DNA of 64,000 nt from Enterobacter cloacae (GTDB lineage: Bacteria; Pseudomonadota; Gammaproteobacteria; Enterobacterales; Enterobacteriaceae). The DNA lies in assembly GCA_014169315.1 (NCBI GenBank), contig AP022133.1, positions 4,533,032 to 4,597,031 of the forward strand. Reading direction: 5' to 3'. The notes under the pieces are model-generated. The model ran no database searches and had not been told where the DNA came from. It was given only the letters and a program-made list of their open reading frames with translations. The translations under genes and the position numbers were made by a program. The stretch's first letter is position 1, and each line of letters starts with the position of its first letter. This document shows, piece by piece, positions 33,505 through 46,886 of the stretch.

Positions 33505-33963
33505 ATGGAAAATTATCAGATCGACAATCTGGACCGCGGCATCCTGGAAGTCTTAATGGCTAATGCGCGCACCGCCTACGCCGAACTGGCGAAACAGTTT
33601 GGTGTCAGCCCGGGGACAATTCACGTTCGCGTAGAGAAAATGAAACAGGCGGGGATCATTACCGGTGCACGTATTGATGTCAGCCCCAGGCAGCTGGGTT
33701 ATGACGTGTGCTGCTTCATTGGCATAATTCTCAAAAGCGCCAAAGACTACCCTTCCGCTCTGGCAAAGCTGAACGCCCTTGATGAGGTCACCGAGGCGTA
33801 CTACACCACCGGACACTACAGCATCTTTATAAAAGTGATGTGCCGATCCATTGATGCCCTCCAGCAGGTACTTATCAACAAGATCCAAACAATCGATGAA
33901 ATTCAGTCCACCGAGACACTGATCTCCCTGCAAAACCCGATCATGCGTACAATTCGCCCATGA
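33505..33963 (+). CDS. asnC: Lrp-family regulator AsnC
   Basis: Activates asnA when asparagine is low and in E. coli represses mnmG (gidA). It has 152 residues: an N-terminal helix-turn-helix (YAELAKQFGVSPGTIHVRVEKM, about 24-45) and a C-terminal RAM domain that binds asparagine and builds octamers. It sits between asnA and the mioC-oriC region as in E. coli; readthrough toward mioC is possible, since no terminator is seen in the 90-base gap. Confidence 0.97.
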   Translation: MENYQIDNLDRGILEVLMANARTAYAELAKQFGVSPGTIHVRVEKMKQAGIITGARIDVSPRQLGYDVCCFIGIILKSAKDYPSALAKLNALDEVTEAYYTTGHYSIFIKVMCRSIDALQQVLINKIQTIDEIQSTETLISLQNPIMRTIRP

Positions 33964-33984
33964 TCGGGCAAATTCATTCCCACA

Positions 33985-33993
33985 TTTTCCACA
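33985..33993 (+). promoter_or_regulatory. DnaA box in the mioC upstream region
   Basis: TTTTCCACA fits the DnaA consensus TTWTNCACA and lies 60 bases before the mioC start. DnaA represses mioC in E. coli. TACAAT at 34019-34024 is a plausible mioC -10 box. Confidence 0.65.
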
Positions 33994-34053
33994 GGTAGAT
34001 CCCAGCTCGTTCACAGCGTACAATGACCGCCTCTTTATCTGAGCGAGCGATCA

Positions 34054-34503
34054 ATGGCGGACATTACTCTTATCAGCGGCAGCACTCTGGGTGGCGCGGA
34101 ATATGTTGCGGAACATCTGGCTGAAAAGCTGGAAGATGCGGGCTTTTCCACAGAAACCCTGCACGGGCCATTGCTTGAAGATCTCCCGACAGATGGGATC
34201 TGGCTGCTGATCACCTCCACGCACGGCGCAGGCGATCTCCCGGATAACCTGCAACCTTTATATGACGAGCTGCAGGAACAACAGCCTGACCTGTCCAGCG
34301 TCCGCTTTGGCGCAGTCGGCATTGGCAGCCGCGAATATGACACCTTCTGCGGTGCAATAGAGAAAGTTGAAGCTGCCATCGTCGCTTGTGGGGCAAAACA
34401 ACTGGGCGAAACGCTGAAGATCAACATCCTCGATCATGATATTCCGGAAGATCCAGCGGAAGTCTGGCTGGGTGAATGGAAAAATTTACTCAAAAACGGT
34501 TAA
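34054..34503 (+). CDS. mioC: Flavodoxin-like protein MioC
   Basis: An FMN-binding flavodoxin of 149 aa, reported to act in biotin synthase electron transfer. The phosphate loop is SGSTLGGAEYVAEHL near residue 8 and the flavin-stacking loops ITSTHGAGDLPDN and GIGSREYDTFC are intact. It reads straight into oriC, and its transcription can influence initiation. The stop codon lies within 20 bases of the first origin DnaA box (R4). Confidence 0.96.
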   Translation: MADITLISGSTLGGAEYVAEHLAEKLEDAGFSTETLHGPLLEDLPTDGIWLLITSTHGAGDLPDNLQPLYDELQEQQPDLSSVRFGAVGIGSREYDTFCGAIEKVEAAIVACGAKQLGETLKINILDHDIPEDPAEVWLGEWKNLLKNG

Positions 34504-34504
34504 A

Positions 34505-34785
34505 GATCGCGCGAACAGATGTGGATAACTCTGGTTAAAAGCTCGTATTAAGCAGTAGTTATCCAAAGAATAACGTAGAGGCCGTTTTTGCCCTGTGCAT
34601 AAAGTCGCGATCTGATCCCAGCTTATACTGGCCAGGATCACCGATCATTCACAGCAAACGATCCTTTCTAACTACATGATCTTCTTTGCGAGATCGGACT
34701 TATCCACAAAGGTTCGCGATCCTAATAAGAGATCACAATAGAACAGATCTCTAAATAAAAAGATCTTCTTTTTAATAGCCCAGGA
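34505..34785. other. oriC: Chromosomal replication origin oriC
   Basis: Reading on the minus strand, the unwinding element has three 13-mers: L GATCTTTTTATTT (34753-34765), M GATCTGTTCTATT (34737-34749) and R GATCTCTTATTAG (34722-34734). DnaA boxes: R1 TTATCCACA at 34700-34708 and R4 TGTGGATAA at 34520-34528 are consensus, R2 TGTGCATAA at 34594-34602 and R3 TTATCCAAA at 34559-34567 are weaker. GATC Dam sites are frequent, as SeqA sequestration needs. The layout matches E. coli oriC closely, between mioC and mnmG. The exact limits are approximate. Confidence 0.96.
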
Positions 34786-34877
34786 TCCCAATGCTTTCTC
34801 GAAAGACTAAAGTTGAGTAGAATCCACGGCCCGGGCTTCAATCCATTTTCATACCGCTTTACGCGAGGCAGACCACC

Positions 34878-36767
34878 ATGTTTTATCAGGATCCTTTTGA
34901 CGTCATTATCATTGGCGGGGGTCATGCAGGCACTGAGGCCGCAATGGCCGCAGCGCGAATGGGTCAGCAGACCCTGCTTTTGACACACAATATCGACACG
35001 CTGGGACAAATGTCCTGTAACCCGGCGATTGGCGGCATTGGGAAAGGACACCTGGTAAAAGAAGTGGATGCACTTGGCGGCCTGATGGCGAAAGCTATCG
35101 ATCAGGCGGGCATCCAGTTTAGGATACTAAACGCGAGTAAAGGCCCTGCGGTCCGTGCAACCCGAGCTCAGGCTGACCGTGTGCTTTACCGTCAGGCTGT
35201 ACGCACTGCGCTGGAGAACCAGCCAAATTTGATGATCTTCCAGCAGGCAGTGGAAGATCTTATCGTTGAGAACGATCGCGTCGTTGGTGCTGTTACCCAG
35301 ATGGGGCTTAAGTTCCGCGCTAAAGCCGTTGTGCTGACCGTTGGGACATTCCTGGATGGTAAAATTCATATCGGCCTGGATAACTACAGCGGTGGCCGTG
35401 CTGGCGATCCGCCGTCTATTCCCCTTTCACGCCGTTTGCGTGAACTGCCGCTGCGCGTCAGCCGCCTGAAAACCGGGACGCCGCCGCGTATTGATGCTCG
35501 TACCATAGATTTTAGCGTGCTGGCGCAACAGCATGGCGATAACCCAATGCCGGTGTTCTCGTTCATGGGAAATGCTGCTCAGCACCCACAGCAGGTACCG
35601 TGTTACATCACGCATACCAACGAAAAAACACATGACGTGATCCGTAATAATCTCGATCGTAGCCCAATGTACGCGGGTGTGATCGAAGGGATCGGCCCGC
35701 GTTACTGCCCGTCGATCGAAGACAAGGTGATGCGCTTTGCCGATCGTAACCAGCACCAGATCTTCCTGGAGCCGGAAGGACTGACATCTAACGAAATTTA
35801 CCCGAACGGTATCTCCACCAGCCTGCCGTTTGACGTTCAGATGCAAATTGTTCGCTCAATGCAAGGTATGGAGAACGCTAAAATTGTTCGTCCAGGCTAC
35901 GCTATTGAGTACGATTTCTTCGATCCGCGTGACCTGAAGCCAACTCTGGAGAGCAAGTTCATCCACGGCCTGTTCTTCGCGGGTCAGATCAACGGCACTA
36001 CCGGTTACGAAGAAGCTGCCGCACAGGGTCTGCTTGCAGGTCTGAACGCTGCACGCTTCTCCGCTGAGAAAGAGGGTTGGGCACCGGGACGTTCTCAGGC
36101 TTACCTGGGGGTTCTGGTCGACGATCTCTGCACCCTGGGTACCAAAGAACCGTACCGTATGTTTACCTCTCGTGCAGAATATCGCCTGATGCTGCGCGAA
36201 GATAATGCCGACCTGCGTCTGACCGAAATGGGTCGTGAGCTGGGTCTGGTGGATGACGAACGCTGGGCGCGTTTCAACGAGAAACTGGAACGCATCGAAC
36301 AGGAACGTCAGCGCCTGAAGACAACGTGGGTCAACCCGCAGGCGGAAACTGCTGCCGAAGTGAACGCTCACTTGACTGCGCCGCTCTCGCGCGAAGCCAG
36401 TGGTGAAGACTTGCTGCGTCGTCCGGAAGTGACCTATGAGAACCTGGTTAAACTGACAGCGTTCGCTCCAGGCCTTGAAGACGCTGAAGCGGCTGAGCAG
36501 GTTGAAATCCAGGTAAAATACGAAGGTTATATCGCGCGTCAGCAGGATGAGATCGAAAAACAGCAGCGCAACGAAAACACGCTGCTGCCGGAAATGCTGG
36601 ACTATCGTCAGGTGACTGGCCTTTCCAATGAAGTGATCGCCAAGCTGAACGATCACAAACCTGTGTCTATCGGCCAGGCATCCCGTATCTCCGGCGTCAC
36701 ACCTGCCGCGATTTCAATTCTGCTGGTGTGGTTGAAAAAGCAAGGTATGCTGCGTCGTAGCGCGTAA
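34878..36767 (+). CDS. mnmG: tRNA uridine-5-carboxymethylaminomethyl modification enzyme MnmG (GidA)
   Basis: With MnmE it installs the cmnm5 group on U34 of tRNAs, using FAD, NADH and folate. It has 629 aa, the E. coli length. The FAD-binding motif [19 protein letters not shown] is at residues 10-28, [16 protein letters not shown] follows, and the second glycine-rich signature [16 protein letters not shown] is near 370. The C-terminal helical domain ends [11 protein letters not shown]. It heads the mnmG-rsmG unit, and its transcription away from oriC affects origin activity in E. coli. Its partner MnmE is encoded at the other end of this window. Confidence 0.99.
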   Translation: MFYQDPFDVIIIGGGHAGTEAAMAAARMGQQTLLLTHNIDTLGQMSCNPAIGGIGKGHLVKEVDALGGLMAKAIDQAGIQFRILNASKGPAVRATRAQADRVLYRQAVRTALENQPNLMIFQQAVEDLIVENDRVVGAVTQMGLKFRAKAVVLTVGTFLDGKIHIGLDNYSGGRAGDPPSIPLSRRLRELPLRVSRLKTGTPPRIDARTIDFSVLAQQHGDNPMPVFSFMGNAAQHPQQVPCYITHTNEKTHDVIRNNLDRSPMYAGVIEGIGPRYCPSIEDKVMRFADRNQHQIFLEPEGLTSNEIYPNGISTSLPFDVQMQIVRSMQGMENAKIVRPGYAIEYDFFDPRDLKPTLESKFIHGLFFAGQINGTTGYEEAAAQGLLAGLNAARFSAEKEGWAPGRSQAYLGVLVDDLCTLGTKEPYRMFTSRAEYRLMLREDNADLRLTEMGRELGLVDDERWARFNEKLERIEQERQRLKTTWVNPQAETAAEVNAHLTAPLSREASGEDLLRRPEVTYENLVKLTAFAPGLEDAEAAEQVEIQVKYEGYIARQQDEIEKQQRNENTLLPEMLDYRQVTGLSNEVIAKLNDHKPVSIGQASRISGVTPAAISILLVWLKKQGMLRRSA

Positions 36768-36782
36768 TCACTTTTGTTTTTT

Positions 36783-36849
36783 GGCGGGCGGCGTTTTGCT
36801 GACCCGCTCTACAGCTTTGCAGGCCCGGTAAGCGTTAGCGCCACCGGGC
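36783..36849. repeat. REP pair between mnmG and rsmG
   Basis: One unit starts GGCGGGCGGCGTTTTGC and the second runs GCCCGGTAAGCG..GCGCCACCGGGC at 36823-36849. It lies inside the presumed mnmG-rsmG transcript and ends 26 bases before the rsmG start, so it could uncouple the two cistrons. Confidence 0.8.
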
Positions 36850-36875
36850 AAATTATTTCTAAACAGGTATTCACT

Positions 36876-37499
36876 GTGCTCAATAAACTCTCTCGTCTGC
36901 TGGATCAGGCAGGTATTTCGCTCACCGATCACCAGAAAAACCAGCTGGTGGCTTATGTCGATATGCTGAACAAATGGAACAAAGCGTACAATCTGACGTC
37001 TGTGCGCGACCCCAACGAGATGCTGATTCGCCATATCCTCGACAGTATCGTGGTGGCTCCATATCTGAGCGGTGAGCGCTTTATCGACGTTGGGACGGGG
37101 CCGGGGCTACCGGGTATCCCGTTGTCGATTGTCCGTCCTGAGAGCCATTTCACACTGCTGGACAGCCTGGGCAAGCGCGTGCGCTTTTTACGCCAGGTGC
37201 AGCATGAGCTGAAGCTTGAAAACATTACGCCTGTGCAGAGCAGGGTAGAGGAGTTCCCGGCTGAGCCGCCGTTTGATGGTGTTATCAGCCGTGCATTTGC
37301 CTCACTGAACGACATGGTGAGCTGGTGCAAGCATCTGCCTGCTGAGAATGGTCGTTTCTATGCGCTGAAAGGGCAGCTTCCAGGCGAAGAAATTGAGCAG
37401 CTTCCGGACGGTTATTCTGTCGAATCCATTGAGAAATTACAGATTCCGCAGCTCGACGGTGAGCGCCATCTGGTGATAATTAAGGCAAACATTTTTTAA
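36876..37499 (+). CDS. rsmG: 16S rRNA (guanine-527-N7)-methyltransferase RsmG (GidB)
   Basis: Methylates G527 in the 530 loop; loss gives low-level streptomycin resistance in E. coli. I use the GTG at 36876, which gives 207 aa beginning (V)[19 protein letters not shown], the E. coli length. The frame is open upstream, but that part is the REP element. The SAM-binding motif [17 protein letters not shown] is near residue 70 and ISRAFASL and YALKG follow. It forms an operon with mnmG, separated by the REP pair. Confidence 0.97.
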   Translation: MLNKLSRLLDQAGISLTDHQKNQLVAYVDMLNKWNKAYNLTSVRDPNEMLIRHILDSIVVAPYLSGERFIDVGTGPGLPGIPLSIVRPESHFTLLDSLGKRVRFLRQVQHELKLENITPVQSRVEEFPAEPPFDGVISRAFASLNDMVSWCKHLPAENGRFYALKGQLPGEEIEQLPDGYSVESIEKLQIPQLDGERHLVIIKANIF

Positions 37500-37980
37500 A
37501 AAATTAATAAAAAATGTGGAATTTGTGCTGTTCTCAATGTGTTAAAAAACAGCACAACTAAAGAGATTTAGCTGAAGTTAATTTAACCTTATTTTTACTA
37601 AGGATTTTCTTACGGTTAACTTCACAGGTATTGTTCACCATGAAGATAATCAACAGTGAAAATATCAGTCTGCTAAAAGTGGGGCGTCGCAACAAGAACG
37701 TGATGTTAAATATTTATTAAGAATGTCAATGAAAGGTTTTTGTTGTATACAGGGCTGTTTTGAAAATAGTGACTATATTTTATCTTTAATTTCATAAAGA
37801 TGAAATTAACCGTGATAAATGCAGCCTTATCGGAAATGTGTATTTTGTGATCCCGTGCACGCTTTGTCATCAACGTTTTCGCGCTGTTTGCAGTTTTGTC
37901 CGAAGGTCGATGCTTTAGTCAAAAGTTAAAAAATAGCGACGGGGAAAAATATTTAAACATTTATTCACCTTTTCGCTACT
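37500..37980. other. AT-rich rsmG-atpI spacer with perfect inverted repeats
   Basis: About 480 bases with no convincing gene. It is markedly more AT-rich than the surroundings and carries three perfect inverted repeats: TTGTGCTGTT/AACAGCACAA (37523-37557), TGAAGTTAA/TTAACTTCA (37573-37624) and TTAATTTCAT/ATGAAATTAA (37786-37809). The first may end the mnmG-rsmG transcript, though it lacks a T-run. The rest has no recognised role. Confidence 0.75.
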
Positions 37981-37986
37981 TAATGT

Positions 37987-38014
37987 TTGAAATCACGGGT
38001 GCGCACCGTATAAT
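37987..38014 (+). promoter_or_regulatory. Main promoter of the atp operon
   Basis: TTGAAA (37987-37992) and TATAAT (38009-38014) are 16 bases apart, 91 bases before atpI. The flanking sequence GAAATCACGGGTGCGCACCG is almost identical to the E. coli atp promoter as remembered. Confidence 0.9.
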
Positions 38015-38104
38015 TTGTCCGCTTTTTGATGCTTGACTCCGAGCCTTAAAGGACGTTTTATACGACACGCGACATACCTCGAAGGGAGCAGGAGTAAAAA
38101 CGTG

Positions 38105-39309
<1,205 letters not shown>

Positions 39310-39340
39310 TTCTTTACCAACACTACTACGTTTTAATTGA

Positions 39341-39615
<275 letters not shown>

Positions 39616-39646
39616 TAAGCCACAGAAATTTAAGAGGTATTGTGCT

Positions 39647-40117
39647 GTGAACATGAACGCAACAATCCTCGGCCAGGCCATCGCGTTTATTCTCTTTGTC
39701 TGGTTCTGCATGAAGTATGTATGGCCGCCTTTAATGGCTGCCATCGAAAAACGTCAGAAAGAAATTGCTGACGGTCTGGCTTCTGCAGAACGCGCTAAGA
39801 AAGATTTGGACCTTGCACAGGCCAACGCGACAGACCAGCTGAAAAAAGCGAAAGCGGAAGCTCAGGTAATCATCGAACAGGCTAACAAACGCCGTGCTCA
39901 GATCCTGGACGAAGCCAAAGCTGAAGCAGAACAGGAACGTACTAAGATCGTGTCACAAGCTCAGGCTGAAATTGATGCTGAGCGTAAACGTGCTCGTGAA
40001 GAACTGCGTAAGCAGGTTGCGATTCTGGCTGTTGCTGGCGCCGAGAAGATCATCGAACGTTCCGTGGATGAAGCTGCTAACAGCGACATCGTGGACAAAC
40101 TTGTCGCTGAACTGTAA
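39647..40117 (+). CDS. atpF: ATP synthase Fo subunit b
   Basis: The peripheral stalk subunit, 156 aa, starting with GTG at 39647 (reads [10 protein letters not shown]) as in E. coli. One N-terminal membrane helix ([20 protein letters not shown]) is followed by a long charged coiled coil rich in Ala, Glu and Lys that dimerises and meets delta. AAGAGG precedes the start. Confidence 0.97.
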   Translation: MNMNATILGQAIAFILFVWFCMKYVWPPLMAAIEKRQKEIADGLASAERAKKDLDLAQANATDQLKKAKAEAQVIIEQANKRRAQILDEAKAEAEQERTKIVSQAQAEIDAERKRAREELRKQVAILAVAGAEKIIERSVDEAANSDIVDKLVAEL

Positions 40118-40131
40118 GGAGGGAGGGGCTG

Positions 40132-40665
40132 ATGTCTGAATTTGTTACGGTAGCTCGCCCCTACGCCAAAGCAGCTTTTGACTTTGCTGTCGAACACCAA
40201 AATGTCGATCGCTGGCAGGATATGCTGGCGTTTGCCGCTGAGGTGACGAAAAACGAACAAATGGCTGAGTTGCTTTCCGGTGCATTAGCGCCTGAAACTC
40301 TCGCCGCGTCGTTTATCGCCGTGTGCGGAGAGCAACTGGATGCCAGCGGCCAGAACCTGATTAAGGTGATGGCTGAAAACGGTCGTCTGCGCGTGCTTCC
40401 GGATGTTCTTGAGCAGTTCGAGCACTTACGTGCCCTTAGTGAAGCTACCGCTGAAGTTGAAGTGACTTCTGCGAATGAACTGAGTAACGAACAGCTTTCG
40501 AAGATTACTTCCGCGATGGAAAAACGTCTGTCACGCAAAGTTAAGCTGAATTGCAAAATCGATAAGTCTGTAATGGCAGGCGTAATCATCCGTTCGGGTG
40601 ATATGGTCATTGATGGCAGCGTACGCGGCCGTCTTGAGCGCCTTGCAGACGTCTTGCAGTCTTAA
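40132..40665 (+). CDS. atpH: ATP synthase F1 subunit delta
   Basis: Delta joins the b stalk to the top of the alpha3beta3 head. It has 177 aa, the E. coli length, starting [20 protein letters not shown], and the C-terminal signature [20 protein letters not shown] is intact. Coding follows atpF by 14 bases, with GGAGGG before the start. Confidence 0.97.
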   Translation: MSEFVTVARPYAKAAFDFAVEHQNVDRWQDMLAFAAEVTKNEQMAELLSGALAPETLAASFIAVCGEQLDASGQNLIKVMAENGRLRVLPDVLEQFEHLRALSEATAEVEVTSANELSNEQLSKITSAMEKRLSRKVKLNCKIDKSVMAGVIIRSGDMVIDGSVRGRLERLADVLQS

Positions 40666-40677
40666 GGGGACTGGAGC

Positions 40678-42219
40678 ATGCAACTGAATTCCACCGAAAT
40701 CAGCGAACTGATCAAGCAGCGCATTGCTCAGTTCAGTGTTGTGAGTGAAGCTCACAACGAAGGTACTATTGTTTCTGTAAGCGACGGTGTTATCCGCATC
40801 CACGGCCTGGCCGATTGTATGCAGGGTGAAATGATCTCCCTGCCGGGTAACCGTTACGCTATCGCACTGAACCTGGAGCGCGACTCCGTAGGTGCAGTTG
40901 TGATGGGCCCATACGCTGACCTCGCCGAAGGCATGAAGGTTAAGTGTACTGGCCGTATTCTGGAAGTACCGGTTGGCCGTGGCCTGCTGGGTCGTGTAGT
41001 TAACACCCTGGGTGCGCCAATCGACGGTAAAGGTCCGGTTGAGCACGATGGCTTCTCTCCAATCGAAGTTATCGCACCAGGCGTTATCGACCGTCAGTCC
41101 GTTGATCAGCCAGTACAGACTGGTTATAAATCCGTTGATGCCATGATCCCAATCGGTCGTGGTCAGCGTGAACTGATCATCGGTGACCGTCAGACCGGTA
41201 AAACCGCGATGGCTATCGACGCCATCATCAACCAGCGTGACTCCGGCATCAAATGTGTGTACGTGGCTATCGGCCAGAAAGCGTCCACCATTTCCAACGT
41301 GGTTCGTAAACTGGAAGAGCACGGCGCACTGTCTAACACCATCGTTGTTGTGGCGACTGCGTCTGAATCTGCTGCACTGCAATACCTGGCACCATATGCT
41401 GGTTGCGCAATGGGCGAATACTTCCGTGACCGCGGTGAAGATGCACTGATCGTATACGATGACCTGTCTAAACAGGCTGTTGCTTATCGTCAGGTTTCCC
41501 TGCTGCTCCGTCGTCCACCAGGACGTGAAGCGTTCCCTGGCGACGTATTCTACCTCCACTCTCGTCTGCTGGAGCGTGCTTCCCGCGTTAACGCGGAATA
41601 CGTCGAGAACTTCACCAAAGGTGAAGTGAAGGGTAAAACGGGCTCTCTGACCGCTCTGCCGATCATTGAAACCCAGGCGGGTGACGTTTCTGCGTTCGTT
41701 CCGACCAACGTAATCTCCATTACCGATGGTCAGATCTTCCTGGAAACCAACCTGTTTAACTCCGGTATTCGTCCGGCGGTTAACCCGGGTATCTCCGTAT
41801 CCCGTGTTGGTGGTGCTGCTCAGACCAAGATCATCAAGAAACTGTCCGGTGGTATCCGTACCGCGCTGGCACAGTATCGTGAACTGGCTGCGTTCTCTCA
41901 GTTCGCATCCGATCTGGACGAAGCAACCCGTAAACAGCTGAGCCACGGTCAGAAAGTGACCGAGCTGCTGAAGCAGAAACAGTACGCTCCAATGTCTGTT
42001 GCTCAGCAGGGCCTGGTACTGTTCGCGGCTGAACGCGGTTACCTCGAAGATGTGGAACTGGCGAAAATCGGTAGCTTTGAAGCCGCTCTGTTGGCTTACG
42101 TTGACCGTGATCACGCTCCGCTGATGCAAGAGATCAACCAGACCGGTGGCTATAACGACGAAATCGAAGGCAAGCTGAAAGCTATCCTCGATTCCTTCAA
42201 AGCAACCCAATCCTGGTAA
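40678..42219 (+). CDS. atpA: ATP synthase F1 subunit alpha
   Basis: The non-catalytic nucleotide-binding subunit, 513 aa. Walker [12 protein letters not shown] is at about residue 169, Walker [12 protein letters not shown] at about 260, the arginine finger in [11 protein letters not shown] near 373. It is encoded with strongly biased codons, which keep the opposite strand free of stops over 1.9 kb; that antisense frame is not a gene. Confidence 0.99.
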   Translation: MQLNSTEISELIKQRIAQFSVVSEAHNEGTIVSVSDGVIRIHGLADCMQGEMISLPGNRYAIALNLERDSVGAVVMGPYADLAEGMKVKCTGRILEVPVGRGLLGRVVNTLGAPIDGKGPVEHDGFSPIEVIAPGVIDRQSVDQPVQTGYKSVDAMIPIGRGQRELIIGDRQTGKTAMAIDAIINQRDSGIKCVYVAIGQKASTISNVVRKLEEHGALSNTIVVVATASESAALQYLAPYAGCAMGEYFRDRGEDALIVYDDLSKQAVAYRQVSLLLRRPPGREAFPGDVFYLHSRLLERASRVNAEYVENFTKGEVKGKTGSLTALPIIETQAGDVSAFVPTNVISITDGQIFLETNLFNSGIRPAVNPGISVSRVGGAAQTKIIKKLSGGIRTALAQYRELAAFSQFASDLDEATRKQLSHGQKVTELLKQKQYAPMSVAQQGLVLFAAERGYLEDVELAKIGSFEAALLAYVDRDHAPLMQEINQTGGYNDEIEGKLKAILDSFKATQSW

Positions 42220-42270
42220 TCGTCCGGCGGCTTGTCTCAGGACAAGCCGCCTGGCATTGAGGAGAAGCTC

Positions 42271-44548
<2,278 letters not shown>

Positions 44549-44568
44549 CGCCTTAATCGGAGGGTGAT

Positions 44569-44988
44569 ATGGCAATGACTTACCACCTGGACGTCGTCAG
44601 CGCAGAGCAACAAATGTTCTCTGGTCTGGTCGAGAAAATCCAGGTAACGGGTAGTGAAGGTGAACTGGGCATTTACCCAGGCCACGCACCGCTGCTCACC
44701 GCCATTAAGCCTGGTATGATCCGCATCGTTAAACAGTTCGGTCACGAAGAGTTTATCTATCTGTCCGGCGGCATTCTTGAAGTGCAGCCTGGTAGTGTGA
44801 CCGTTCTGGCCGATACCGCTATTCGTGGCCAGGATCTCGACGAAGCGCGAGCCCTGGAATCGAAGCGTAAGGCTGAAGAGCACATTAGCAGCTCTCATGG
44901 TGACGTGGATTACGCTCAGGCGTCTGCGGAACTGGCCAAAGCGATCGCGAAACTGCGCGTTATCGAGTTGACCAAAAAAGCGATGTAA
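44569..44988 (+). CDS. atpC: ATP synthase F1 subunit epsilon
   Basis: Epsilon couples gamma to the c-ring and inhibits ATP hydrolysis with its C-terminal helices. It has 139 aa: an N-terminal beta-sandwich (residues 1-85, [19 protein letters not shown]) and a helical hairpin rich in Ala and charged residues ([13 protein letters not shown]). It is the last gene of the operon and is followed by a strong terminator. Confidence 0.98.
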   Translation: MAMTYHLDVVSAEQQMFSGLVEKIQVTGSEGELGIYPGHAPLLTAIKPGMIRIVKQFGHEEFIYLSGGILEVQPGSVTVLADTAIRGQDLDEARALESKRKAEEHISSSHGDVDYAQASAELAKAIAKLRVIELTKKAM

Positions 44989-45007
44989 CACCGGCTTGAA
45001 AAGCACA

Positions 45008-45041
45008 AAAGCCAGTCTGGTTTCCAGACTGGCTTTTTTTA
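45008..45041 (+). terminator. Terminator of the atp operon
   Basis: A 13-base stem with a three-base loop, AAAGCCAGTCTGG/CCAGACTGGCTTT, runs directly into more T residues. It lies 20 bases after the atpC stop. Confidence 0.95.
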
Positions 45042-45278
45042 TGGATCTTTATTCCCGGTGCGAAAAATGGTTAAGCCATTGTGAGAACTGGTGACTTACT
45101 GCAAGAAAGCTATTTCTCAGAGAAAAAGTGATTTACTCTGCCCTAAAAAGTATCTTCAAATAGCCCGTAATGCCCGGTGTTGAGCGTTTTAACGCCATTC
45201 CATTTTATGGCGAAAAATATGTAGAATTTTCAACGTCGAAGGGTTTTACTTCTCACTCAAATTACAGTCAGGACGCGT

Positions 45279-46649
45279 ATGTTGAACAATACGATGAGCG
45301 TGGTCATCCTTGCCGCTGGTAAAGGTACCCGCATGTATTCCGATCTTCCGAAGGTACTGCACACCCTGGCAGGAAAGCCAATGGTGCAGCATGTCATTGA
45401 TGCCGCGAATGAACTTGGTGCTCGCCAGGTGCATTTGGTTTACGGACACGGTGGCGATCTGCTGAAAGAAACGTTGGATGATAACGCGCTCAACTGGGTA
45501 CTTCAGGCAGAACAGTTGGGTACTGGCCATGCGATGCAGCAGGCAGCCCCCTTCTTTGCTGATGACGAAGACATCCTGATGCTTTACGGTGACGTCCCGC
45601 TGATCTCTGTTGAAACGCTGGCTCGCCTGCGTGAAGCCAAACCTCAGGGCGGCATCGGCCTGTTAACCGTCGTGCTGGACGATCCAAGTGGCTATGGCCG
45701 CATTACCCGTGAAAACGGCAACGTAACGGGTATCGTTGAGCACAAAGATGCCAGCGACGTTCAGCGTCAGATTCAGGAAATCAACACCGGCATCCTGATT
45801 GCCAATGGCGCGGATCTGAAGCGCTGGCTGTCAAAACTCAACAACAACAATGCCCAGGGTGAATATTACATCACCGACATCATTGCGATGGCGTATCAGG
45901 AAGGGCATGAGATTGCTGCGGTACATCCTGCACGTATCAGTGAAACGGAAGGGGTAAATAACCGTCTGCAGCTTTCCCGTCTGGAACGCGTTTATCAATC
46001 CGAACAGGCGGAAAAACTGCTGCTGGCGGGGGTTATGCTGCGCGATCCGGCGCGTTTTGATCTGCGCGGAACCTTGTCGCACGGGCGCGACGTTGAGATT
46101 GATACTAACGTTATTGTTGAAGGTCACGTTCAGCTTGGCAATCGCGTTAAAATTGGCAGCGGCTGTGTTATCAAAAACAGCATCATCGGTGACGACTGCG
46201 AAATTAGCCCCTACAGTGTGGTGGAAGATGCCCGTCTGGATGCGGCATGTACCATTGGCCCGTTTGCACGTCTGCGTCCGGGTGCTGAGCTGCTGGAAGG
46301 CGCTCATGTGGGTAACTTCGTTGAGATGAAAAAAGCGCGTCTGGGTAAAGGCTCCAAAGCCGGTCACTTGACCTATCTGGGCGACGCGGAAATTGGCGAT
46401 AACGTGAACATTGGTGCAGGGACGATCACCTGTAACTATGACGGTGCCAATAAGTTTAAAACTATCATTGGTGATGACGTGTTTGTCGGTTCCGACACGC
46501 AGCTGGTGGCACCTGTCACCGTAGGCAACGGCGTGACCATTGCTGCCGGGACGACCGTAACGCGAGACGTGGCGGATAACGAGCTGGTGTTAAGCCGTGT
46601 ACCGCAGGTGCACAAACAGGGCTGGAAACGCCCGGTGAAGAAGAAGTAA
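45279..46649 (+). CDS. glmU: Bifunctional N-acetylglucosamine-1-phosphate uridyltransferase / glucosamine-1-phosphate acetyltransferase
   Basis: Makes UDP-GlcNAc, the precursor of peptidoglycan and lipopolysaccharide, from glucosamine-1-phosphate. It has 456 aa as in E. coli. The N-terminal uridyltransferase carries [18 protein letters not shown] and YGDVPLISV. The C-terminal acetyltransferase is a left-handed beta-helix of hexapeptide repeats ([20 protein letters not shown]) with the catalytic His363 in [14 protein letters not shown]. glmS follows, supplying its substrate with GlmM. The 290 bases before it hold the atp terminator and the AT-rich glmU promoter region. Confidence 0.98.
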   Translation: MLNNTMSVVILAAGKGTRMYSDLPKVLHTLAGKPMVQHVIDAANELGARQVHLVYGHGGDLLKETLDDNALNWVLQAEQLGTGHAMQQAAPFFADDEDILMLYGDVPLISVETLARLREAKPQGGIGLLTVVLDDPSGYGRITRENGNVTGIVEHKDASDVQRQIQEINTGILIANGADLKRWLSKLNNNNAQGEYYITDIIAMAYQEGHEIAAVHPARISETEGVNNRLQLSRLERVYQSEQAEKLLLAGVMLRDPARFDLRGTLSHGRDVEIDTNVIVEGHVQLGNRVKIGSGCVIKNSIIGDDCEISPYSVVEDARLDAACTIGPFARLRPGAELLEGAHVGNFVEMKKARLGKGSKAGHLTYLGDAEIGDNVNIGAGTITCNYDGANKFKTIIGDDVFVGSDTQLVAPVTVGNGVTIAAGTTVTRDVADNELVLSRVPQVHKQGWKRPVKKK

Positions 46650-46659
46650 CAGATTCACT

Positions 46660-46750
46660 CCTCACCCTAACCCTCTCCCCAAAGGGAGAAGGGAACGTTC
46701 GGTGCGGTGTTTTTCTCCCTCACCCCTTTGGGGAGAGGGTCGGGATGAGG
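46660..46750. repeat. Long imperfect inverted repeat between glmU and glmS (dispersed repeat, double copy)
   Basis: Left arm 46660-46686 and right arm 46724-46750 are each 27 bases and complementary at 24 positions, mostly CCCTCTCCCCAAAGGG against CCCTTTGGGGAGAGGG, with a 37-base loop. It is built from the same GGGAGAGGG-type unit as 27274-27314 and 55914-55954. It starts 11 bases after the glmU stop. Confidence 0.9.
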
Positions 46751-46886
46751 GGATAATATAATCCTCCACCCAATAGCAGTACTTATAAAAATAGCCCCAC
46801 TCTCTACAAGGCTCGGGGTGCCCGGAAAGGGTAAATACAGGTCAGCGACAACGCAGGCGTTATGCCTAAATTCGGAATCTAAAACT

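Noticed and set aside
36774..36875. In-frame extension of rsmG to 36774
   Set aside because: The extra 34 codons would translate a REP element; the GTG at 36876 gives the family length.
38033..38104. Upstream in-frame extension of atpI
   Set aside because: The extension is not conserved and overlaps the transcript leader; the ribosome site fits the later start.
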